From NCBI GenBank assembly GCA_026648125.1, contig JAPKGD010000089.1, positions 1 to 6,952 on the forward strand: DNA of 6,952 nucleotides, read 5' to 3'. Source of the stretch: Bdellovibrionales bacterium (GTDB lineage: Bacteria; Bdellovibrionota; Bdellovibrionia; Bdellovibrionales; UBA1609). Positions 1 through 5,694 of this stretch are shown in pieces. Within the stretch, counting starts at the first letter, position 1. Every line of letters begins with the position of its first letter. The notes beneath the pieces were generated by a model. That model ran no database searches, had not been told where the DNA came from, and saw nothing but the letters and a program-made list of their open reading frames with translations. A program made the position numbers and the translations under genes.

Positions 1-240
1 CAAATTGACTCTCGAGGTTCGCGACTCAAGAAATATTTGTTTATCCCGTATACGTTTCTGCTCGTTCCGGTTCTTGTCGATGCTATTTACCTGAGCGTTT
101 CCAGGAGGAATTTGGCTTATCTAGGCCATGTTCCCTTGTGTTGGGTCACAATGTTTTACATTGGCCAAGCTTATCTGCAAAAGCTTCTAGGCTTTCGCCC
201 AGAGTTTCGCAGCTATGGTGAGCAGCGCTCGGTTAAATAA
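1..240 (+). CDS. C-terminal fragment of a membrane protein, possibly a family 2 glycosyltransferase
   Basis: The reading frame is open from base 1 and ends at the TAA at 238-240, giving 79 residues with the N-terminus outside the window. A TTG at 37 could be read as a start, but the frame continues upstream to the edge, so this is more likely the tail of a longer gene. The fragment has a hydrophobic stretch (residues about 13-31, containing FLLVPVL) and a second weaker one (about 44-59), with a basic, polar C-terminus. That resembles the membrane-anchored tail of polysaccharide glycosyltransferases (GT2, ExoA-like). No catalytic motif is visible, so the family is inferred from hydropathy and from the sugar-enzyme genes that follow. 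The fragment is certainly coding and membrane-associated; its identity as a glycosyltransferase is tentative. Confidence 0.5.
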   Translation, partial: QIDSRGSRLKKYLFIPYTFLLVPVLVDAIYLSVSRRNLAYLGHVPLCWVTMFYIGQAYLQKLLGFRPEFRSYGEQRSVK

Positions 241-348
241 CTCTTCCCCGCCAATGGTCGAAACTAGTTTCTCCCGATCAGTCGTCGGCCCGGACTAGGA
301 AATCCCTTTGCAATCATGCGAAAATAGGGGTCCGAACTGGAGACAGCC

Positions 349-1380
349 ATGAAAAACATCATGATTGCAGGGGCCGGTGGTTATATTGGGACGGTCATGG
401 TCGAGCAGTTTCTCGCTGCGGGCCACTCGGTGACTGGTCTCGACCGCTACTATTTCGGGACGGATACATTAGGTACCGAAATCATCAACAATCAAAGGTT
501 CACGCTTTTAAAAAAAGACATTCGTGAGGTGACTTCCGATGACCTGAAGGGCTTTGATGTTGTTATCGATTTGGCGGGCCTCTCGAACGATCCCACTTGT
601 GACTTAAAGCCTAATTTAACCTACAGCATTAACTTTAAGGGCGGAGTAAACCTTGCGGAATCCGCCCAAAAAGCCGGTGTATCAAGATTTATATATTCTT
701 CTTCTTGTTCCGTCTATGGACTTGGTGCCTCAACGTCTTTGACAGAAGCCTCCGAACCCAATCCGCAGTCTTACTATGCCAAAGGAAAGGTCGATGTCGA
801 AAATCGTCTCCGCGAAATTGCTGACGATAAATTTTGTGTGACCTTACTAAGAAATGCCACAGTCTATGGACTTTCCAAGCGGATGCGCTTTGATTTGGTC
901 ATTAACATCATGACCTTAAAGGCCTGGAAAGATAAGCGCATCTTCGTACTTGGTGGCGGAAAGCAATGGCGCCCCCTAGTTCATGTCAAAGACGTGGTTA
1001 AAGCTTTTGAACTCGCTATGAACGCACCGCAAACGAAAGTAGCAAGTCAGGTTTTTAACGTGGGCTCAAATGAGCAAAATTACCAGGTCTTTCAAATAGC
1101 AAATTTAGTTAAGGAGCTTCTTCCTCAAACAGAGGTGATTCAGGTTCCTGACGATCCCGACAAAAGAACTTACAATGTAAATTTCGATAAAATTAAAAAA
1201 GAGCTCAATTACCAAGCCGACTTTAATGCACGCGATGGGATTCGAGAGATTATTGAAGCGCTCAATTATGGCGTGCTCGATCCCGAAGATTCTCGTACAC
1301 GCACAATCGAACACTATAAATTTCTTCTCAAAGTGGAAGACACCATGGCCGAACTGGCAAAGAACGGCCGCATATTTTAA
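349..1380 (+). CDS. NAD(P)-dependent nucleotide-sugar epimerase/dehydratase (extended SDR)
   Basis: A complete 343-residue protein, normal length for extended short-chain dehydrogenases that act on nucleotide sugars. The N-terminal Rossmann fold has the dinucleotide-binding motif GAGGYIG (residues 8-14), with D32 in the position that usually contacts the NAD ribose. The catalytic set is visible: a serine (S119) in the SSSCSVYG segment, then Y143 and K147 in YAKGK. Further family signatures are LRNATVYG (167-174) and RPLVHVKDV (208-216) in the sugar-binding half. The segment before VYG lacks the Asp-Glu pair of 4,6-dehydratases (TDEVYG), so an epimerase or a 4-oxidase/reductase is more likely than a 4,6-dehydratase. 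The ATG at 349 is supported by GGAG at 339-342, six bases upstream. It abuts the aminotransferase gene, and the two are very likely co-transcribed. The substrate cannot be read from the sequence. Confidence 0.9.
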   Translation: MKNIMIAGAGGYIGTVMVEQFLAAGHSVTGLDRYYFGTDTLGTEIINNQRFTLLKKDIREVTSDDLKGFDVVIDLAGLSNDPTCDLKPNLTYSINFKGGVNLAESAQKAGVSRFIYSSSCSVYGLGASTSLTEASEPNPQSYYAKGKVDVENRLREIADDKFCVTLLRNATVYGLSKRMRFDLVINIMTLKAWKDKRIFVLGGGKQWRPLVHVKDVVKAFELAMNAPQTKVASQVFNVGSNEQNYQVFQIANLVKELLPQTEVIQVPDDPDKRTYNVNFDKIKKELNYQADFNARDGIREIIEALNYGVLDPEDSRTRTIEHYKFLLKVEDTMAELAKNGRIF

Positions 1381-2499
1381 ATGAAAGTCGACTTTTACCG
1401 CCATCATCTCGGGGAGCGAGAAATCAAGGAGCTTCTTGAAACTCTAGGCTCTGCTTTTCTCACGGCAGGTCCCAAAACCAGCGAATTTGAGCGCCGATTT
1501 GCAAACTATCTCAGTGTTCCTAGCGTCGTCGGAGTCACCAGCTGTACGGCGGGTTTATTTCTCGCATTAAAAGCCCTGGGCATCGGCGAAGGTGATGAAG
1601 TCATCGTTCCACCAATGACGTTTATTGCGTCTGCAAATGTCGTTTTGCACTGTGGCGCTAAGCCCGTATTCGTAGATGTTGAGTCCGAAAGTGGTCTCCT
1701 CGATCTCTGTAAAATTGAAGCCGCTATCACAGAAAACACAAAAGCCATCATGCCCGTTCACCTCTATGGAAATATGGTGGACATGAGAAAGCTCAAACAG
1801 CTCGCCGAGCTTCACGGACTAAAGATCATAGAAGATGCAGCCCACGCGACTGAGGCGATTCGCGACGGAATTCGCCCAGGTCAAATTGGCGACTCCGCCG
1901 CCTTTAGCTTTTATGCCACCAAGAATCTCACCAGTGGTGAAGGTGGCGCAGTCACAGCTCTCAACGATGAGATCAACCAAAGACTTCGACTTCTCAGACA
2001 GCATGGAATGTCAAAATCCGCAGCCGAAAGGTACCACAACAAGTACCAACACTGGGACATGCTTGAACTCGGCTATAAGTTTAATATGTTTGATATTCAG
2101 GCGGCCCTGCTATTGCCACAAATTGAGAGCGCTGAGACTCTGCTAAAACGTCGCGAGCAAATATGCCAGCATTATGAAGCCGAGTTTTCGCGGGCGGGAA
2201 TTGAATTTCCTAAAGTCCCTTCAGGCTGCCGTTCCGCACGTCATCTTTTTACAGTTTGGGCACCTTCGGGACGACGGGACGAGGTACTTAACAGACTCCA
2301 AGAAAAGCAGGTGGGAGTCGCGGTCAACTACCGCGCAATTCATCTACTGACCTACTATCAAAATCGATATCAATTTAAGCCTGGGGCATTCCCCGTTGCC
2401 GAGTCTATCGGCGATCGAACCCTCACTATCCCACTCTACCCCAAACTCACCGACGCCGAAGTCGAATACGTTACCGCCTCCGTCATCTCCTCCATTTAG
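1381..2499 (+). CDS. DegT/DnrJ/EryC1/StrS-family PLP-dependent sugar aminotransferase
   Basis: A complete 372-residue fold-type I aminotransferase of the family that transfers an amino group (usually from glutamate) to keto groups of nucleotide-bound sugars. The N-terminus YRHHLGEREI...FLTAGPKTSEFE matches the usual family start, so nothing is missing. Key residues are visible: EDAAHA (151-156, D152 facing the PLP pyridine nitrogen), SFYATKNLTSGEGG with the likely Schiff-base lysine K181, and GYKFNMFDIQAA (231-242). Overall character is ArnB- or PseC-like, but the product sugar cannot be assigned. Its ATG immediately follows the TAA of the epimerase gene (TAAATG), and no good Shine-Dalgarno sequence precedes it, which suggests translational coupling. 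Its TAG stop overlaps the left end of a large inverted repeat. Probable role: an amino sugar for O-antigen, capsule or glycoprotein glycan. Confidence 0.93.
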   Translation: MKVDFYRHHLGEREIKELLETLGSAFLTAGPKTSEFERRFANYLSVPSVVGVTSCTAGLFLALKALGIGEGDEVIVPPMTFIASANVVLHCGAKPVFVDVESESGLLDLCKIEAAITENTKAIMPVHLYGNMVDMRKLKQLAELHGLKIIEDAAHATEAIRDGIRPGQIGDSAAFSFYATKNLTSGEGGAVTALNDEINQRLRLLRQHGMSKSAAERYHNKYQHWDMLELGYKFNMFDIQAALLLPQIESAETLLKRREQICQHYEAEFSRAGIEFPKVPSGCRSARHLFTVWAPSGRRDEVLNRLQEKQVGVAVNYRAIHLLTYYQNRYQFKPGAFPVAESIGDRTLTIPLYPKLTDAEVEYVTASVISSI

Positions 2500-2593
2500 G
2501 TACCAGGTTGCTTTATGGCCCGCACCGCGCCAAATTTGAACCCTTTCACAGGTTCACGTGATGCACAGCGGGCCAAAAAACAACCTGGTACCT
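2498..2593. repeat. 96-bp nested inverted repeat filling the gap between convergent stop codons
   Basis: The outer arms are a perfect 13-bp inverted repeat (AGGTACCAGGTTG at 2498-2510; complement at 2581-2593). After a small internal loop containing three T:A pairs, a perfect 8-bp stem follows (TGGCCCGC at 2516-2523 with GCGGGCCA at 2568-2575). Further in is a perfect 6-bp stem (TGAACC at 2537-2542 with GGTTCA at 2551-2556) closing an 8-base loop. The element spans exactly the interval between the aminotransferase stop (TAG, 2497-2499, overlapping the left arm) and the LysR stop (2594-2596 on the minus strand). No long T-run follows either arm, so it is not a textbook intrinsic terminator. 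It could be a REP- or MITE-like dispersed element, a structured RNA, or an unusual bidirectional terminator. The symmetry is directly seen; the function is unknown. Confidence 0.85.
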
Positions 2594-3499
2594 TTAAAGG
2601 TGGAAGGATTTCATCAGACGGCTGGAAATGGGGTTATCAATCTGTCGCGACGAAGAAAGTAGAAAGAATTCCTCGTGCACCCCCGCCAAGTCGCCAACCT
2701 TAAAAAGCTCCCTTTTCCTTACCATATCTTCTACTGACTCCGATGAGGCGACCATCAAGCCAAAACCATCTGCGGCCAGCAGGCGCTGCAAGCTGGTATC
2801 CTGAGTTTCAGCAACCACATGAGCCGTGAGACCACCCAAACGAAAGTGATGATCCACATCGCCCCTTAACTTGCTGTGTACCGTCGGCATTATAAAGGGT
2901 TGCCGCTGAATGGATTGAGGAAATCCCCTTTTTAGCGACCTAAACTTCATGGCACCAAAAACGGATACGGGAAGGCGAGCAATTTTACGAGCCACAACCT
3001 GAACCTCTCGCGAAGCTTGAGGGGTAAAGTTGGCCATTATCAAGTCAATACGATGGGCACTTAGCTCTCTCAGTAACTCGTCGCCTTTTCCCTCAAGAAA
3101 CGAAACCGTACAAGGACCAGCCGCATAGGCGGCCTGAGCTAGTCTCAGCGCGAACTGCTTGGGCACACTGTCCAAGGCTCCCAACTGAACATGAATCTGA
3201 TTGGGAACCAACCGATCGTTTAGTGCCTCAATCATTTCGCCCCCCAAGCGAAAGATCTGTTGAGCATAGGCCAACGCCATTTTTCCATTTTCGGTGAGCA
3301 ACATTTTCTTGTGGCGCCGTTCAAACAGCTCAAACCCGATAGCCTCTTCAAACTGCTTTAACTGCGCACTGAGCGTTGGCTGCCCCAAGCGAAGTTTTTC
3401 GGCAGCCCTGGCAATGCTGCCCTCAGAGGCTATAACCATAAAGTAATAGAGATGATTAAAGTTAACCCAAGAGGTTTGTCCGTTCGATAAAATTTGCAC
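2594..3499 (-). CDS. LysR-family transcriptional regulator, NhaR-like
   Basis: A complete 301-residue LysR-type regulator. The N-terminus FNHLYYFMVIASEGSIARAAEKL...QPTLSAQLKQFEEAIG (about 14-55) is the winged helix-turn-helix; the NHLYYF opening is typical of the NhaR subgroup, whose E. coli founder activates a Na+/H+ antiporter gene. Residues about 100-301 form the effector-binding domain, including the ADGFGLMVASSE segment (243-254). The start is GTG: it lies directly after an in-frame TAA, has GGAG (minus strand, 3508-3505) five bases upstream, and the next ATG (codon 21) would remove part of the DNA-binding domain. It is transcribed divergently from the Alx/TerC gene, the classical arrangement for a LysR regulator and its target; that link is inference. 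Its 3' end converges on the aminotransferase gene and stops exactly at the nested inverted repeat. Family assignment is firm; the ligand is unknown. Confidence 0.93.
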   Translation of the reverse strand: MQILSNGQTSWVNFNHLYYFMVIASEGSIARAAEKLRLGQPTLSAQLKQFEEAIGFELFERRHKKMLLTENGKMALAYAQQIFRLGGEMIEALNDRLVPNQIHVQLGALDSVPKQFALRLAQAAYAAGPCTVSFLEGKGDELLRELSAHRIDLIMANFTPQASREVQVVARKIARLPVSVFGAMKFRSLKRGFPQSIQRQPFIMPTVHSKLRGDVDHHFRLGGLTAHVVAETQDTSLQRLLAADGFGLMVASSESVEDMVRKRELFKVGDLAGVHEEFFLLSSSRQIDNPISSRLMKSFHL

Positions 3500-3607
3500 T
3501 TAAACTCCATGCTTTTATAAAAACATATTAAATGTTAACACTTATCTAATTTAACAAACTATAGAAGTCTGCGAAATTACTCTTTTATGAATGAGGGGAT
3601 CTTTTAT
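3500..3607. promoter_or_regulatory. Divergent intergenic region with probable LysR operator and promoters
   Basis: This AT-rich 108-bp gap must hold the start signals for both the LysR gene and the Alx/TerC gene. It has an interrupted dyad AACAT-N5-ATGTT (3522-3536) that overlaps a perfect 8-bp palindrome TGTTAACA (3533-3540), and a second TTAACA at 3551-3556. AT-rich dyads of this kind are usual LysR-type binding sites. A weak plus-strand promoter could be TTAACA (3535-3540) with TATAGA (3560-3565), but the 19-bp spacing is long. A minus-strand TATAAA lies at about 3514-3519 with no clear -35 box. The dyads are seen; operator and promoter roles are inferred. Confidence 0.45.
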
Positions 3608-4633
3608 ATGAGCCAACTTTTTCCATTTTGGGGCCACTGGCATCTTTACGCGGGATTTGCGGTCCTAATATTAGCACTCCTAGCCGTCGACTTGGGCCTT
3701 TTTCACCGCCAGGCTCGAGAAGTCACGTTCAAAGAGTCTCTGGTGTGGACAGGAGTGTGGATTGGTCTCGCACTTCTGTTTAACTATGGGCTGTACCATT
3801 TTTCTCTCTGGAAATTTTCTTCCGACCCGAGCTTTGCGCTTAATTCGGGGATGGAAGCGGCCAAGGCCGCAAAGCAGGTTTCCCTCGAATTCTTGACGGG
3901 TTACGTGGTCGAAAAGTCTCTTGCCGTAGATAACTTGTTCGTCTTTGTGGTGGTATTTTCCTATTTTTCAATTCCCTTAAAGTACCAGCACCGCGTTCTT
4001 TTTTACGGAATTCTTGGCGCATTGATTTTTAGAGCCATCTTTATTGCGATGGGCTCAGTGCTCATGCAGTACAAAGCCATCGTCTATATTTTTGGCGGCT
4101 TTCTCATTTTCACAGGCATCAAAATGGTGGTTGCCGCTGAGAAGAAGATCAACCCCGAGAAGAATCCCCTGGTCCGCCTTCTTGGCCGCATTGTGCCCCT
4201 CACACCAGAAAAACACGGCGATCGGTTTTTGGTAAAGATAAACGGTGTTTGGCATGCAACGCCTCTTATGGTGGCCCTCGTATTTTTGGAACTGACCGAC
4301 ATTATTTTTGCGGTTGATTCTGTACCGGCCATTTTTGCTCTGACTAAGGAACCCTTTATAGTCCTCACCTCAAACATCTTCGCTATTTTGGGACTACGGT
4401 CCATGTACTTTATGCTCGCTGGGGTGATGGATCGCTTCGAGTATCTCAAATATGGACTCGCTGGTGTCTTAGTTTTTGTCGGGCTCAAGATGGCTTGGCT
4501 CAACGAAGCTTTCGGAGGTAAGTTCCCTATCTCATGGTCTTTGGGTATTATTTTCGCTCTCATTGGAGGCTCCATGGCTGTGTCCTGGCGGCTCACCAAG
4601 CGGAAAGCCGCAATGAACAGCGGCAATACATAG
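3608..4633 (+). CDS. alx: TerC/Alx-family integral membrane protein, probable metal exporter
   Basis: A 341-residue polytopic membrane protein closely resembling E. coli Alx along its length. Family hallmarks are FLTGYVVEKSLAVDNLFVF and FLELTDIIFAVDSVPAIFALT, whose membrane-embedded acidic residues are thought to bind the metal, plus PFIVLTSNIFAILGLRSMYF and the LKYGLAGVLVFVGLKM helix. About eight or nine hydrophobic segments are visible. Alx and TerC relatives have been linked to manganese export and alkaline-pH response; the role here is inferred from that. I choose ATG 3608 because GAGGGG (3593-3598) sits nine bases upstream; the in-frame ATG at 3587 would add seven residues (MNEGIFY) but has no ribosome-binding site. 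The leader is too short for the long pH- or Mn-responsive riboswitch found before E. coli alx, so control by the divergent LysR protein is more plausible. Confidence 0.92.
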   Translation: MSQLFPFWGHWHLYAGFAVLILALLAVDLGLFHRQAREVTFKESLVWTGVWIGLALLFNYGLYHFSLWKFSSDPSFALNSGMEAAKAAKQVSLEFLTGYVVEKSLAVDNLFVFVVVFSYFSIPLKYQHRVLFYGILGALIFRAIFIAMGSVLMQYKAIVYIFGGFLIFTGIKMVVAAEKKINPEKNPLVRLLGRIVPLTPEKHGDRFLVKINGVWHATPLMVALVFLELTDIIFAVDSVPAIFALTKEPFIVLTSNIFAILGLRSMYFMLAGVMDRFEYLKYGLAGVLVFVGLKMAWLNEAFGGKFPISWSLGIIFALIGGSMAVSWRLTKRKAAMNSGNT

Positions 4634-4725
4634 TTCGCAAAAAGCGAATTATGTGCTATTAATTATCGACTTTCTTAAACTATCGGCATCCCCGATAATG
4701 GAGAGCGTAAGAGGAGGACAGACAT
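4634..4725 (+). promoter_or_regulatory. htpX leader with TATCG repeats and strong ribosome-binding site
   Basis: The gap between the Alx/TerC stop and htpX begins with a small hairpin (TTCGC-AAAAA-GCGAA, 4634-4648) that lacks a T-tract and is at most a weak terminator. Downstream are three TATCG units: ATTATCG (4662-4668), TATCGG (4681-4686) and the inverted CCGATAAT (4692-4699). The inverted copy can pair with either upstream copy, giving two mutually exclusive hairpins or a dyad operator. CCCGATAA (4691-4698) resembles a sigma-28 type -10 element (GCCGATAA), but a TAAA occurs only 11 bases before it instead of the usual 15. The Shine-Dalgarno GAGGAGG (4711-4717) is strong, eight bases from the ATG. 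Repeats are seen; promoter and regulatory roles are inferred. Confidence 0.4.
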
Positions 4726-5625
4726 ATGCAATTTGCCAGACGAATTTTCTTTTTTGTGCTGGTTAACGTTTTGGTCATCGCGACCATTTCAATCGTTCTA
4801 AACGTTTTGGGCGTTCGCCCTTACCTGGATGCAAATGGAATTAACTACCAGGCATTAATCATTTTCTGTGCGATTTGGGGTATGGGGGGAGCATTCATTT
4901 CTCTTCTCATTTCACGCAAAATGGCAAAGTGGATGATGGGGGTAAAGGTCATTGATCCACGCACGACCGAACCAGAGCTTCGTTGGTTGGTGGATCAGGT
5001 TCATGAGATGTCCCGAGCGGCGAGATTAAGAGTTATGCCGGAAGTGGGAATTTACGACAGTCCAGATGTAAACGCCTTTGCGACAGGCCCCACGAAGAGC
5101 CGCTCTCTTGTGGCCGTCTCGACGGGATTGTTAAGAAGCATGAACCGGGAGGAAGCTCGCGGTGTCATTGGCCATGAAGTCGCTCATATTGCCAATGGTG
5201 ATATGGTTACCATGACACTGATCCAAGGAGTGGTGAATGCCTTTGTTATGATTCTCGCACGAATCGCGGCATTTGCTTTGAGTCAGAATGTAGAAGAAGA
5301 AAAGCGACATATGGTTCAATTTATCGCGACCATTGCCTTTGATATTTTATTCACTTTGCTTGGGTCGATGGTGGTTGCATTCTACTCTCGCCAGAGAGAA
5401 TTTAGGGCCGACAAAGGTGGCGCTCGGTACGCTGGTACAACAAATATGATCGGGGCCTTACAGGCTTTACAAAGAGTCTACTACCCCCATGCAGAAGAAG
5501 CTCCCTCTATGGCAAGCCTTAAGATCTCCGGTCGAAAGCCGGGTGGCTTGATGGCCCTGCTCTCCACGCACCCCCCACTTGAAGCGAGAATCGCGCGCTT
5601 AAAGCGCTCTTCACTTGCAGGATAG
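4726..5625 (+). CDS. htpX: Membrane zinc metalloprotease HtpX (M48B family)
   Basis: A complete 299-residue protein of typical HtpX length. HtpX is an inner-membrane endoprotease that degrades misfolded membrane proteins alongside FtsH. The zinc-binding motif is GHEVAHIANGD, with H150, E151 and H154; the third ligand is E225 in REFRADKGGARYAG (224-237). The C-terminal STHPPLEARIARL (280-292) is also a family signature. Four membrane segments are visible: about 8-29, 41-63, 165-185 and 198-220, with the catalytic motif facing the cytoplasm as in E. coli. The conserved DVNAFATGP segment (114-122) before the HExxH is intact, so the enzyme should be active. ATG 4726 has a near-perfect Shine-Dalgarno sequence. 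It is probably a single-gene transcript: it has its own leader and ends at a strong terminator. In other bacteria htpX is induced by heat or envelope stress. Confidence 0.97.
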   Translation: MQFARRIFFFVLVNVLVIATISIVLNVLGVRPYLDANGINYQALIIFCAIWGMGGAFISLLISRKMAKWMMGVKVIDPRTTEPELRWLVDQVHEMSRAARLRVMPEVGIYDSPDVNAFATGPTKSRSLVAVSTGLLRSMNREEARGVIGHEVAHIANGDMVTMTLIQGVVNAFVMILARIAAFALSQNVEEEKRHMVQFIATIAFDILFTLLGSMVVAFYSRQREFRADKGGARYAGTTNMIGALQALQRVYYPHAEEAPSMASLKISGRKPGGLMALLSTHPPLEARIARLKRSSLAG

Positions 5626-5648
5626 TTTTTTGCATCTCACAAAAAACA

Positions 5649-5675
5649 AAAAGCCGGGTCTCAAACCCGGCTTTT
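5649..5675. terminator. Bidirectional rho-independent terminator between htpX and the porin gene
   Basis: An 11-bp perfect stem (AAAAGCCGGGT at 5649-5659 with its complement at 5665-5675) closes a five-base loop. Downstream on the plus strand the T-tract is TTTTATTTT (5672-5680); on the minus strand the stem is followed by TTTTTGTTTTTT (the complement of 5641-5652). It therefore serves both htpX, which ends at 5625, and the convergent porin gene, which ends at 5695. A second A/T-only 8-bp inverted repeat (GTTTTTTG 5625-5632 with CAAAAAAC 5640-5647) lies just before it. Confidence 0.93.
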
Positions 5676-5694
5676 ATTTTACCAACCGTCCCTA

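Noticed and set aside
264..298. Possible hairpin between the glycosyltransferase-like fragment and the epimerase gene
   Set aside because: CTAGT/ACTAG (5 bp) around CCGA/TCGG (4 bp) is interrupted by mismatched bases and lacks a T-tract; this amount of symmetry is expected by chance.
1105..1407. Minus-strand 100-codon frame across the epimerase/aminotransferase junction
   Set aside because: It is antisense to two well-supported genes and shows no recognisable domain or ribosome-binding site.
2498..2593. Nested palindrome as an integron attC site
   Set aside because: It lies 3' of a gene and folds like an attC, but the ends do not fit RYYYAAC at the left and GTTRRRY at the right, and no integrase or cassette array is visible.
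2515..2703. Plus-strand 62-codon frame starting inside the nested palindrome
   Set aside because: It begins within the inverted repeat, has only a weak AGG upstream, and its second half is antisense to the well-supported LysR C-terminus. It would deserve another look only if the palindrome proves to be a multicopy element with this frame conserved.
4084..4626. Long minus-strand open frame (180 codons) opposite the Alx/TerC gene
   Set aside because: It is fully antisense to a strongly conserved membrane protein; its composition is that of a shadow frame, with no family resemblance.
4634..4648. Hairpin after the Alx/TerC stop as an intrinsic terminator
   Set aside because: The stem is only 5 bp with an A-only loop, and no T-tract follows, so it is not convincing as a terminator.
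4670..4717. Anti-Shine-Dalgarno pairing in the htpX leader (RNA thermometer)
   Set aside because: TTTCTT (4671-4676) could pair with AAGAGG (4709-4714), but only over about six pairs including two G-U, too weak to claim.
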